Part shown: in pieces, positions 56,588 through 64,000 of the stretch | How the letters are laid out: the number at the start of each line of letters is the position of its first letter | Position numbering within the stretch: position 1 is the first letter of the stretch | Origin: JABMNT01 sp048262255 | Lineage (GTDB): Bacteria; Pseudomonadota; Alphaproteobacteria; Rhodospirillales; Casp-alpha2 | NCBI GenBank assembly: GCA_048262255.1 | Contig: JBLXFH010000002.1 | Location: forward strand, 248,001-312,000 | Length of the DNA stretch: 64,000 bases | Direction of reading: 5' to 3' | Notes under the pieces: generated by a model | What the model was told of the DNA's origin: nothing | Seen by the model: the letters and a program-made list of their open reading frames with translations, nothing else | Databases searched by the model: none | Translations under genes and position numbers: made by a program

Positions 56588-57406
56588 CTAGTTGAGGGTT
56601 TTCGCGACGCGGAAGCCGATCGCATTAAAGGCGTGTCCCGTTGGCAGATACCATGTCCGAGCGGCGCTACGTGAATATCTGTGCGGGGATGCCCAATATC
56701 CACCACGCAAAACATGCCGGGAACAATCGCCCCCGTCTCGCCAGACACTGCCATCTTTTGGTGCGCCGTCATAATTATCGTGCCAGCAATCTGCAACCCA
56801 TTCAGCTGCGTTTCCCATCAAGTCATGAAGAGCAAAAGCGTTTGCATCGAACTGGCCAACGGGCAAAGTAGTTCCACGGACACAAGACCCGTTCCTGACA
56901 TTGCCGTATCGACAAAGCTGTCCTTCTTTGCGACCACTTGGGAAAACCTCTTTGCTGCCTGCCCGGGCGACGTATTCCCATTCGGCTTCACTCAACAAGC
57001 GATAATTCTGGCCTGTATATTGGCTTAACCATTCTGTATAAGCACTTGCCTGCTGCCAACTCACATTGATAACCGGTCTTTGACCTCGCCCCCACAGTGC
57101 ATCTGACGGACGGTATCTCTCGCACCCACCGGAAGCGGCACAAAAATCCCACTCGGAAAAAGTCACTTCATACTTGCCGACGGCAAAGGCTTTCGTAAAC
57201 ATGACTTCCCGGATGGGTCTTTCCTGACCGTAAGCTGTATCGTCAAGGTCACCCATCCAGAATTTTCCGGGAGGAATAACCACCATCTGCGGGCAGTTGC
57301 GGCAATCCTGAACAAACGCACCGGGACTATATGCTTTATCGGGCTGCAAAGTATCGGCGCAAGCGCCAAGAAGCAGCAAAGCGAAAATTGAAAGTGCTGT
57401 CCGCAC
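56588..57406 (-). CDS. SUMF1/FGE-fold lipoprotein
   Basis: A 272-residue lipoprotein (signal ending LLLLGAC, Cys16) with a sulfatase-modifying-factor (FGE-sulfatase) domain. Domain marks are MVVIPPGKFWMGDLDD near residue 40, PVINVSWQQASAYTEWLSQYTG near 110, YRLLSEAEWEYVARAG near 133 and HVLRGGYW...SRSAARTWY with GFRVAKTLN at the end. The two cysteines that build the catalytic site of true formylglycine-generating enzymes are not present in the GGYW segment, so it is probably a binding or structural FGE-like protein. Last gene of the Cox-type operon, 2 bases after the MoaD-like gene. Confidence 0.75.
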   Translation of the reverse strand: MRTALSIFALLLLGACADTLQPDKAYSPGAFVQDCRNCPQMVVIPPGKFWMGDLDDTAYGQERPIREVMFTKAFAVGKYEVTFSEWDFCAASGGCERYRPSDALWGRGQRPVINVSWQQASAYTEWLSQYTGQNYRLLSEAEWEYVARAGSKEVFPSGRKEGQLCRYGNVRNGSCVRGTTLPVGQFDANAFALHDLMGNAAEWVADCWHDNYDGAPKDGSVWRDGGDCSRHVLRGGYWASPHRYSRSAARTWYLPTGHAFNAIGFRVAKTLN

Positions 57407-57408
57407 CC

Positions 57409-57654
57409 TCAGCCGCCGCCGATGCGTGGCAATAGCTGGATTTCGCTGTCTTCCGAGACTTTCTCGAACCAGGCATCGTGATAGATCGTGCCATCAATGG
57501 CGATGGCGATGTCGTCTTCCATATGCGGTTTGATATTGGGGAAGCGTTCGCGCAGATGGCGGAAGATTTGCTGGACGGTGGTCGCTTCGACCTCCATTTC
57601 CGTCTCACCTCCCGCCATTTGCGAAACACTGCCGCAAAGGATTACCTTGACCAT
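57409..57654 (-). CDS. MoaD/ThiS-like carrier of the Cox operon
   Basis: An 81-residue ubiquitin-fold protein ending in GGG, with strands VKVILCGSVSQMAG and IAIAIDGTIYHDAWFEKV and a helix VQQIFRHLRERFPNI. Such C-terminal di-glycines carry sulfur for molybdopterin or thiamine. It starts 9 bases after the CoxL-like stop, which suggests it serves that enzyme's cofactor. A second MoaD-like gene is in the aor operon. Confidence 0.75.
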   Translation of the reverse strand: MVKVILCGSVSQMAGGETEMEVEATTVQQIFRHLRERFPNIKPHMEDDIAIAIDGTIYHDAWFEKVSEDSEIQLLPRIGGG

Positions 57655-57663
57655 GGAGCGCCG

Positions 57664-59955
57664 TTAAGCCCGCGCTTCTTTGATCGCCTTCAACACCTTC
57701 GGCGGTGACATGGGCAGTTCCGTCATCCGTAAATCCAACGCATCCGAAACCGCATTGGCGATGGCCGCCAGCCCCGGAATGATCGGCGTTTCGCCAACGC
57801 CCCGCACCCCATATGGATGGTTCGGGTTCGGGACTTCGACAATGATTGTGTCGATCATCGGCAAATCGGACGCCAGCGGAATCCGGTAATCGAGGAAGCC
57901 GCTGTTTTGCAGACGGCCCTGATCATCGCAGATATACTCCTCGTTCAAGGCCCAGCCGATACACTGCACGGCGCCGCCCTGATACTGGCCTTCCACATAA
58001 CTCGGGTGGACGGCCTTACCGGCATCCTGAATAACGGTATAACGGACAATTTTCGTATGGCCCGTTTCCTTATCCACTTCCACATCAACCAGATGCGCGC
58101 CAAATCCGGGGCCCGCCCCTTGCGCATTGATTTCCGCATGACCGGCAATAGGTCCACCGGTTTTCGGCGCCATTTGGGCAATTTCCTTGAGCGTCATGGG
58201 GTCAAACTCGCCAGCATTGCTGCTAGCCGGACGCGCTGCGCCATCTTCCCAAACCACGGATTCAACGGGAATATCCCAGACCTTGGCAACCCGTTCGCGC
58301 ATGTTTTCAATGGCCATGCGCGCCGCTTCAATGGTCGCCATACCGCAGGCAAAGGTCGTGCGGCTACCCGCCGACAGGAAGTTGAAGCCCAGCGAACTGG
58401 TATCGGCAATGACCGGATTGATTTTCGAGACATCAATGCCCAGTTCTTCCGCCGCCATGTTGCACATGGAAGCCCGGGAACCACCGATATCCGGTGAGCC
58501 GGTAATCAGGGTCAACGTCCCGTCTTCATTAACGTTTAGCGACACGCAGGTTTCGCCGCCGATATTGAACCAGAAACCCGCGCCGAACCCGCGGCCCTGA
58601 TTGGCGCCCAAGGGCGATTTGTAATGGTCCGACGCTTTCGCCGCTTCCAGAACCTCGACAAAACCGACGGGACCGAATTTCGGTCCATAAGCGGTTTGCG
58701 TGCCTTCCTTTGCAGCATTTTTTAGACGCAGATCAATGGGGTCCATACCGATGCGCTTGGCCAGTTCATCAAGAACGGACTCTACCGCATATTCGGAAAT
58801 CGGCGCACCGGGTGCCCGATAAGCGGCGACCTTCGGCCGGTTGACGACCACGTCCCAGCCGACAACATCCACATTGGCGATATCATATGGCGCAAAGGCG
58901 CACATGCAGCCCGGCTGAATGGGCGAGCCCTGAAAAGCACCTGCCTGATACTTCAGTTCGGCCTGTCCGGCGGTAATCTTGCCGTCCTTGGTAATTCCGA
59001 CCTTGACGTGCACATTGCCGCCCGACGTCGGCCCCGAAGCCCGGAGCACTTCATCGCGGGTCATCGTCATTTTGACCGGCCGGTAGCTTTTCTTGGAAAG
59101 CGCCAGCGCCAATGGCTCAAGGAAAACAACCGTCTTGCCGCCGAAACCGCCACCGATTTCCGATGGTGTGACGCGCAGTTTGGAAATTTCCATGCCCATC
59201 AGCTTGGCGCAGTGGGCGCGCACCAGATACTGGCCCTGGGTCGAGCACCAAAGCTCGGCCGAACCGCTTTCCGAATAACTGGCCAGACAGGAATGCGGCT
59301 CGATGTAACCCTGATGAACCGGCTCGGTGTTGAAAGTTTTCTCAAGGATTTCATCGGCCTCGGCAAACCCCTTTTCCACATCGCCCATCTTGAATTCGAT
59401 ACGTTTGGCGATGTTGGACGGTTTTTCAGGCTTCGGCTCGATGCCATCGGTGAACAAAAAGTCATGCAAAACCGGCGCATCCGGCTTCATGGCTTCCAGC
59501 ACGTCAATCACATGTGGGAGAACTTCGTATTCCACCTCAATCAGCTTCAATGCCTTTTTGGCGATTGCAATACTGGTCGCAGCGACGGCGGCAACCGCAT
59601 GCCCGTCATAAAGCACCTTTTCGCGGGCCACAATGTTGCGCACCATGTCGCGGTAATTGACCATCATTTCACCGGCCGGGACGAATTCCGATTCCCGGTC
59701 CTCAAAGTCATCACGCGTGACCACGGCTTTTACACCGGGCAGGGCTTCCGCCTTTGAGGTGTCAATTGAGACAATGCGGGCATGGGCATGAGGGCTTCGG
59801 AGAACCTTACCGTAAAGCATGCCGGGCAAGCGGGCATCGGCGCCATAGCGCGCACGCCCCGTGACCTTATCGACCCCGTCCGGGCGCACGGTCCGTTTGC
59901 CGACATAATCCAGATCCTGCTCACCTTTGAACTGCATATCGAAAGAATTGTCCAT
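57664..59955 (-). CDS. Molybdenum hydroxylase large subunit (CoxL/xanthine dehydrogenase family)
   Basis: A 763-residue molybdopterin subunit of the xanthine oxidase/CO dehydrogenase/4-hydroxybenzoyl-CoA reductase family. Signatures are GKRTVRPDGVDKVTGRARYG at the start, the cofactor-binding EIGGGFGGK near 275, AYRAPGAP near 370 and the catalytic Glu in GVRGVGETPIIPG near 730. The CO-dehydrogenase signature loop with the copper Cys is not obvious, so CO oxidation is not supported; an N-heterocycle or acyl-CoA substrate is open. It follows the small subunit by 4 bases. Confidence 0.88.
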   Translation of the reverse strand: MDNSFDMQFKGEQDLDYVGKRTVRPDGVDKVTGRARYGADARLPGMLYGKVLRSPHAHARIVSIDTSKAEALPGVKAVVTRDDFEDRESEFVPAGEMMVNYRDMVRNIVAREKVLYDGHAVAAVAATSIAIAKKALKLIEVEYEVLPHVIDVLEAMKPDAPVLHDFLFTDGIEPKPEKPSNIAKRIEFKMGDVEKGFAEADEILEKTFNTEPVHQGYIEPHSCLASYSESGSAELWCSTQGQYLVRAHCAKLMGMEISKLRVTPSEIGGGFGGKTVVFLEPLALALSKKSYRPVKMTMTRDEVLRASGPTSGGNVHVKVGITKDGKITAGQAELKYQAGAFQGSPIQPGCMCAFAPYDIANVDVVGWDVVVNRPKVAAYRAPGAPISEYAVESVLDELAKRIGMDPIDLRLKNAAKEGTQTAYGPKFGPVGFVEVLEAAKASDHYKSPLGANQGRGFGAGFWFNIGGETCVSLNVNEDGTLTLITGSPDIGGSRASMCNMAAEELGIDVSKINPVIADTSSLGFNFLSAGSRTTFACGMATIEAARMAIENMRERVAKVWDIPVESVVWEDGAARPASSNAGEFDPMTLKEIAQMAPKTGGPIAGHAEINAQGAGPGFGAHLVDVEVDKETGHTKIVRYTVIQDAGKAVHPSYVEGQYQGGAVQCIGWALNEEYICDDQGRLQNSGFLDYRIPLASDLPMIDTIIVEVPNPNHPYGVRGVGETPIIPGLAAIANAVSDALDLRMTELPMSPPKVLKAIKEARA

Positions 59956-59959
59956 CGTA

Positions 59960-60436
59960 TTACCCCGCTCTCATTTCTTCTGCGGCATCCATAACCGCAC
60001 GAATAATTTTGTCATATCCCGTACAGCGGCAGAGGTTACCGGCTAGCCAGTAACGCACCTCGGTCTCGGTCGGGTCCGGATTTTTTTCCAACAAGGCTTT
60101 TGCAGAAACCAGAAAGCCCGGCGTACAGATGCCGCATTGCAAAGCGGCATGATCGAGAAATTTCTGCTGCAAGGGGTGCAGTTTTTCACCGTCCGCCATG
60201 CCTTCGATGGTCTCGATGGTTTTGCCTTCCATCTCGGTTCCCAGCACCAGACACGAGCAGACCAGACGGCCATCCATAACCACACTGCACGCACCGCAAT
60301 CGCCGGTCGCGCAGCCTTCTTTACTACCGGTCAGGTTCAATTCATCGCGCAGGACGTCCAGCATGGATTGCTTTGGGTCACACAGAAATTCAAACTCGTC
60401 ATTATTTATCGTTGTTGTTACGTGATATTTTGTCAT
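59960..60436 (-). CDS. [2Fe-2S] small subunit of the molybdenum hydroxylase
   Basis: A 158-residue two-cluster protein. The plant-type cluster is in EGCATGDCGAC (Cys 42, 47, 50) with a fourth Cys near 60-62, and the C-terminal helical cluster in LQCGICTPG and NLCRCTGYD. It passes electrons from molybdenum to the FAD subunit. ATG 60436 lies 5 bases past the FAD-subunit stop; a GTG at 60445 is an alternative. Length and motif order match CoxS/HcrC. Confidence 0.9.
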   Translation of the reverse strand: MTKYHVTTTINNDEFEFLCDPKQSMLDVLRDELNLTGSKEGCATGDCGACSVVMDGRLVCSCLVLGTEMEGKTIETIEGMADGEKLHPLQQKFLDHAALQCGICTPGFLVSAKALLEKNPDPTETEVRYWLAGNLCRCTGYDKIIRAVMDAAEEMRAG

Positions 60437-60441
60437 TCGCT

Positions 60442-61296
60442 TCACCCTGCCCGATCATATGCTATTTTCGCCGCACGACGAGCCAAGACGCCTGCAACAT
60501 CCGTTCTGAATTCAATGGTTCCCCGCTTGTCGGTAATCGGCTGGCAGGCTGCACTGGCCGCAGCCGCCAGCTTGTCCATCGCCGCATCATCAAGAGATGT
60601 GCCGATAATGGCCTTGGCCGCATCGGGAACTAGCCGCGCCGTGATGGCAACCGCACCCAATGCCACATAGGCATCGGTGATGACCCCGCTGGCATCCAGT
60701 TCCAGACTGACGCCAGCACCGACCACGGCAATATCCATTTCGGTGCGGGGAATAAACCGCAAATAGGCATCAGACGCCCGCGCACCGCGCACCGGCAATG
60801 TCAGTGAAACAACAATCTCATCTTTCGCCAGACTGGTTTTGCCGGGGCCTGTCGCAATCTCTTCAACGGGGACGCTCCGGCTGCCCTTGCTGCCGACAAT
60901 ATTGGCAATTGCCCGCGCCGCAATCAGCGCCGGCACGGCATCCGCCGCCGGTGACGCGTTGCATAAATTACCGCCAATGGTCGCCCGGCCCTGCACCTGG
61001 GTTGAGCCAATGAGCTCCAACCCCTCGACAACGCCCGGCCAGACTTTTTTGACGTCTGGATGCTCGCCCAGTTCGGCGCCTGTCACCGCGGCGCCAATGG
61101 TGAAAGAACCATCCTTTTCCGTAACCGTTCTCATTTCCGAGATTTTCTTGATATCCACTAAAAGATCGGGGTCGCTCATATCGGCGTGCAACTGCACCAT
61201 GATATCCGTACCACCCGCCAATACCCGCGCCTGACCGCTGGCGTTTGCCAACAGGCCGACCGCAGCCTCCAATGTTTCCGGGGCTTCATACTGCAT
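60442..61296 (-). CDS. FAD-binding middle subunit of the molybdenum hydroxylase
   Basis: A 284-residue FAD subunit of the CoxM/XdhB type. FAD contacts are ARVLAGGTDIMVQLHADMSDP near residue 25 and ATIGGNLCNASPAADAVPALI near 100, and TEMDIAVVGAGVSLELD near 190. It starts the operon, with GAAAAGGGAGCG upstream of ATG 61296. The order FAD, 2Fe-2S, Mo, MoaD-like, FGE-like is complete. A promoter lies about 40 bases upstream. Confidence 0.88.
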   Translation of the reverse strand: MQYEAPETLEAAVGLLANASGQARVLAGGTDIMVQLHADMSDPDLLVDIKKISEMRTVTEKDGSFTIGAAVTGAELGEHPDVKKVWPGVVEGLELIGSTQVQGRATIGGNLCNASPAADAVPALIAARAIANIVGSKGSRSVPVEEIATGPGKTSLAKDEIVVSLTLPVRGARASDAYLRFIPRTEMDIAVVGAGVSLELDASGVITDAYVALGAVAITARLVPDAAKAIIGTSLDDAAMDKLAAAASAACQPITDKRGTIEFRTDVAGVLARRAAKIAYDRAG

Positions 61297-61645
61297 TTTT
61301 CGTCCGCGCTCCCTTTTCGCTTGTCGTTCAATCACTAATATATAGGTGCTAACCCACATTGGGCAACTGTGTGGCGTATGGTTAATACACGCGCCTGTTA
61401 ATGGATCGTTATTTTCCCCGGTGAACTCCCCGGGCTGGAATACAGGGCAACAGTCTTATACTATTGGTTCACAAATTAAGTAGAAATACCCTTGTCCCTA
61501 TAGGCATTTCTGTCGTGGGCATGGGTTGCATCTTGAATGATGATGCGACGTTATAAAACGAACGTCAGGAATGCAATCCTGAACTGCCGTCTCGACTTCA
61601 AAAAATGTGTAACCGAAAATTCACAGAGTGCAGACCGACCAGTGA
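61297..61645. other. Intergenic region upstream of the Cox operon and downstream of accA
   Basis: About 350 bases. It carries a promoter for the Cox operon at 61339-61366, a C-rich run with CCCGGG near 61420, and an imperfect palindrome AGAAAT...ATTTCT around 61481-61510. No gene with support was found. A terminator for accA is not clear. Confidence 0.45.
61339..61366 (-). promoter_or_regulatory. Probable promoter of the Cox-type operon
   Basis: On the minus strand TTGCCC (61366-61361), a 16-base spacer and TATATA (61344-61339). Transcription would begin near 61332, with a 36-base leader that contains AAAAGGGAG ahead of the first ATG. Confidence 0.5.
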
Positions 61646-62602
61646 TCAACTCAGCCCGGTCTTGCCCATCGCCAGAAACTTTTCGCGACGGTCATGCTTC
61701 AGGGTGGCGCCATCCTTTTCCAACAGCTCATCAAGAGCCTTCGCAATGGCATCACCAACAGCCTCCATGGCCTGTTCTTTTTCCCGGTGCGCGCCTCCGA
61801 CCGGTTCCTTGACGATGGTATCGATCACACCCAAATTGAGTAAATCCTGCGCCGTCAGTTTGAGCGCCGTCGCCGCCTCCTGCGCCTGATTGGCGTCACG
61901 CCACAAAATCGAGGCACAGCCTTCCGGCGAAATGACAGAATAGATCGAATGCTCAAGCATGATCACCCGGTTAGCCGACGCCAGGGCAATCGCGCCGCCC
62001 GAGCCGCCTTCGCCGATAATCAGGCTGATGATCGGTACTTCCAGGCCTAACGAGACCTGAATGGAGCGGGCAATGGCCTCTGCCTGACCACGGGCTTCCG
62101 CATCAACGCCCGGATAGGCGCCGGAAGTATCGACCAAGGTGATCACCGGCAGGCCAAACCGGTCCGCCAGTTTCATCAGGCGCTGCGCCTTGCGGTAACC
62201 TTCCGGACGCGCCATGCCAAAGTTGTGTTTGACCCGGCTTTCCGTACTGGAGCCTTTTTCGGTGCCCATAATGACCACCGACGCACCACGAAAGCGCCCG
62301 ATGCCGCCAACAATGGCCGCGTCTTCGGCGAAACCGCGGTCACCGGCCAGTGGCGTGAAATCCTCAATGATCGCATTGATGTAATCCACCGCATGGGGCC
62401 GGTCATAATGACGTGCCACCTGGGTTTTCTGCCACGGCGTCAGTTTTGAATAGGTGGTGACCAGCAGCTTATCGACTTTCGTCTGCAGCTTACCCACTTC
62501 ATCGGCAATATTCACATCGGGAGAGCCGGTCAGATGCCGCAACTCCTCAATCTTGCCTTCAAGTTCGGCGATCGGTTTTTCAAAATCAAGATAATTATGC
62601 AT
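61646..62602 (-). CDS. accA: Acetyl-CoA carboxylase carboxyltransferase subunit alpha
   Basis: A 318-residue AccA, the alpha half of the carboxyltransferase that makes malonyl-CoA for fatty acids. Characteristic segments are YLDFEKPIAELEGKIEELR at the start, ARHYDRPHAVDYINAIIEDF near residue 65, GFAEDAAIVGGIGRFRGASVV near 95 and PLITLVDTSGAYPGVDAEARGQ-type (LPVITLVDTSGAYPGVDAEA) near 150. The oxyanion glycines GEGGSGGAIALA are near 198. Length is standard. It lies 72 bases downstream of the malyl-CoA lyase gene on the same strand. Confidence 0.94.
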   Translation of the reverse strand: MHNYLDFEKPIAELEGKIEELRHLTGSPDVNIADEVGKLQTKVDKLLVTTYSKLTPWQKTQVARHYDRPHAVDYINAIIEDFTPLAGDRGFAEDAAIVGGIGRFRGASVVIMGTEKGSSTESRVKHNFGMARPEGYRKAQRLMKLADRFGLPVITLVDTSGAYPGVDAEARGQAEAIARSIQVSLGLEVPIISLIIGEGGSGGAIALASANRVIMLEHSIYSVISPEGCASILWRDANQAQEAATALKLTAQDLLNLGVIDTIVKEPVGGAHREKEQAMEAVGDAIAKALDELLEKDGATLKHDRREKFLAMGKTGLS

Positions 62603-62674
62603 CAGCTTTACCTACCACAGACAAACTCCATTGGCATCTCAAAAATCGACAAGCGGCACGGGCAGACATGACCC

Positions 62675-63658
62675 TCATTTTGCCATAGCGGCAATCTGCT
62701 GGGCTTTTTCGACCATGACTTCCGCCTGTTTGATGGACGCAATATCTATCAAGCGACCATCCAAAGCAACGGCGCCTTTGCCTTCTTTTTGCGCAATCGC
62801 CATGGCATCGAGAATCTTTTGCGCTTGCGCTACGTCCTTCTCGGATGGACTGAAAGCCTCGTTAGCCAGCGCAATCTGCGACGGGTGAATGGCCCATTTG
62901 CCTTCACAACCCAGCACGGCAGCACGTTTGGCCTGCGCCAGATATCCATCGGCATCGGAAAAATCGCCAAAAGGACCATCAATGGGCCGCAGGCCATGGC
63001 TGCGCGCGGCAATGACCATCTGGGTAATCGGGTAATGCCACATGTCCCCCCAATGAACTTCCCGGTTGCCCGCTTCATCCTTGTCGGTCAGGACATGGTA
63101 ATCGGCATTCGGCCCACCGATTCCCGTTGTCCGGGCTTTTGTTGAAGCCGCATAATCAGCAACGCCAAAATGCAGGGATTCGTTGCGCGGCGAAGCGCCG
63201 GCGATCTCATAGACGTTTTGCATACCCAAAGCCGTTTCGATGATCATCTCGAAACCAATGCGGTTGCTGTGCCTCTTGGCCGTTTCGATCTGCGTCACAA
63301 GCATGTCCAGCGCATAGATATCAGATGCCGTTCCCGCTTTCGGGATCATGATCAAATCCAGATGCTGACCCGCCTGCTCAACCACATCGACCACATCGCG
63401 GTACATGTAATGGGTATCAAGGCCATTGATGCGTAGTGAAACCGTCTTTGCGCTCCAGTCGAGATCGTTCAGGGCTTCAATGATGTTTTTGCGGGCCCGT
63501 TCTTTGTCATCGGGGGCCACGGCGTCTTCCAGATCCAGAAACACGATATCGGCCGGGCTTTTCTGGGCCTTTTCCAGAAAAATCGGGTTGGAGCCCGGAA
63601 CGGCCAGTTCCGAACGGTTGAGACGTGCCGGGACTTGTTCTATGACCGTAAAACTCAT
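62675..63658 (-). CDS. Malyl-CoA/beta-methylmalyl-CoA lyase
   Basis: A 327-residue HpcH/HpaI-type CitE-like lyase. Signatures are RSELAVPGSNPIFLEKAQKS, DIVFLDLEDAVAPDDKERAR (acidic metal site), VSLRINGLDTHYMYRDV with Arg for CoA, EMIIETALGMQNV and KWAIHPSQIALAN. Length and residues match L-malyl-CoA lyase of alphaproteobacteria, which cleaves malyl-CoA to acetyl-CoA and glyoxylate in the ethylmalonyl-CoA or serine cycles. It diverges from the D-2-hydroxyacid dehydrogenase. Beta-subunit of citrate lyase is the lesser alternative. Confidence 0.85.
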   Translation of the reverse strand: MSFTVIEQVPARLNRSELAVPGSNPIFLEKAQKSPADIVFLDLEDAVAPDDKERARKNIIEALNDLDWSAKTVSLRINGLDTHYMYRDVVDVVEQAGQHLDLIMIPKAGTASDIYALDMLVTQIETAKRHSNRIGFEMIIETALGMQNVYEIAGASPRNESLHFGVADYAASTKARTTGIGGPNADYHVLTDKDEAGNREVHWGDMWHYPITQMVIAARSHGLRPIDGPFGDFSDADGYLAQAKRAAVLGCEGKWAIHPSQIALANEAFSPSEKDVAQAQKILDAMAIAQKEGKGAVALDGRLIDIASIKQAEVMVEKAQQIAAMAK

Positions 63659-63793
63659 ACCTTTTTCCTTCTATACGCTTGAGCCATGTGCTTGAGCCAA
63701 GTTTAAAATATATTGAGTGAAAGATGATCCACTCTCCCGTTGAATTCAAGCGAAAGACCGCTGCTTCTGCCATCGCATAAGGACCCGCATACC

Positions 63794-64000
63794 ATGAGCG
63801 CCAAACCCGTTTTATTCCTGTCCCGCAAGTTCTCTCCCAACACCGAGGCCCGCGCCGCCAAAGACTACGACGTGGTTTTCAATGAAGCCGATGTGGAGTT
63901 CAGCTCAGAGGAACTTCTCGAAAAATGCCAGGGCATCGACGCCATCATCTGCGCGCATTCCGAAAAATTCACGGCTGATGTCGCCGCGCGACTGCCGGAA
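63794..64000 (+). CDS. D-2-hydroxyacid dehydrogenase, 5' part
   Basis: Only 69 codons fall in the window. The start MSAKPVLFLSRKFSPNTEAR and CQGIDAIICAHSEKFTADVA match the substrate-binding half of NAD(P)-dependent glyoxylate/hydroxypyruvate reductase-type enzymes. ATG 63794 lies 5 bases after GGACCC. Glyoxylate made by the diverging malyl-CoA lyase would be a fitting substrate; this is inference. The catalytic residues lie outside the window. Confidence 0.7.
   Translation, partial: MSAKPVLFLSRKFSPNTEARAAKDYDVVFNEADVEFSSEELLEKCQGIDAIICAHSEKFTADVAARLPE

Noticed and set aside
57664..61296. Aerobic carbon monoxide dehydrogenase (coxMSL)
   Set aside because: Gene order fits, but I could not see the copper-binding Cys loop characteristic of form I CoxL, so only the wider molybdenum hydroxylase family is called.

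Overview
This 64-kb window reads as a chromosomal segment of an alphaproteobacterium. Supporting clues are the argJ / parvulin / secA block, the TPR protein-bamB-der operon, DUF2927 and DUF6434 proteins, a MetA-type homoserine acyltransferase preceded by a small P-loop gene, a short RHH protein of the MCxxF type, and an intergenic palindrome of a form common in this class. Codon use is moderately GC-rich by eye. A Rhodospirillales-like, free-living or marine organism is a guess. There is no rRNA operon, CRISPR array, transposase or prophage. Almost all DNA is coding, and genes sit in short operons on both strands.

Layout. 0-4.4 kb: cobC, then a diverging glutamine-synthetase-like ligase, an iron-dependent alcohol dehydrogenase and a YbaK-type deacylase. 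4.4-11.4 kb: drug-efflux MFS, an exonuclease-fold protein, MarC, then a tight reverse operon of HAD hydrolase, two tandem class I glutamine amidotransferases and a phytoene-desaturase-like flavoprotein. 11.4-17 kb: Sel1 protein, lipoprotein, thiol peroxidase-like protein, TPR protein-bamB-der. 16.9-21.2 kb: a complete aldehyde oxidoreductase operon in the aorABCDE order (ferredoxin, tungsten/molybdenum subunit, FAD subunit, MoaD-like, small protein). 21.5-23.4 kb: P-loop protein and metA. 23.7-28.4 kb: a tandem-duplicated unknown protein diverging from three thiamine-diphosphate enzymes. 28.5-35.3 kb: LysE exporter, an ArfA-like ribosome-rescue gene, serA-serC, an orphan CheB-like esterase and an SLC13 transporter.

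35.3-45.6 kb: an AT-rich gap with hairpins and 10-bp-phased repeats, a degenerate enolase homologue, a large cyclic-nucleotide-binding-domain protein, a secreted unknown, a universal stress protein plus P-type ATPase behind an FNR/FixK-like site, and several small genes. 45.7-52 kb: tRNA-Leu(UAA), bluB, a CinA-type protein, a YHYH protein, TauE, mutT, argJ and parvulin. 52-57.4 kb: DUF2927, secA, a PsiE-like gene bracketed by a duplicated secA 3' end, and a SUMF1-type lipoprotein. 57.4-64 kb: a CoxMSL molybdenum hydroxylase operon with its own MoaD-like protein, accA, malyl-CoA lyase and the start of a D-2-hydroxyacid dehydrogenase.

The most notable observations are: (i) an ArfA-like gene whose reading frame contains an intrinsic terminator, so its main mRNA should lack a stop codon; (ii) a 699-bp insertion after secA, flanked by two copies of the last ten codons of secA that differ only at synonymous sites; (iii) an enolase paralogue that has lost most catalytic residues, behind four helically phased repeats; (iv) a protein made of two SHGG/NDAG/SCRIGDA repeats next to thiamine enzymes that lack E2/E3 partners; and (v) two separate Mo/W enzyme operons, each with its own MoaD-like carrier. 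Functions are assigned from motifs and family memory only; no database search was possible.
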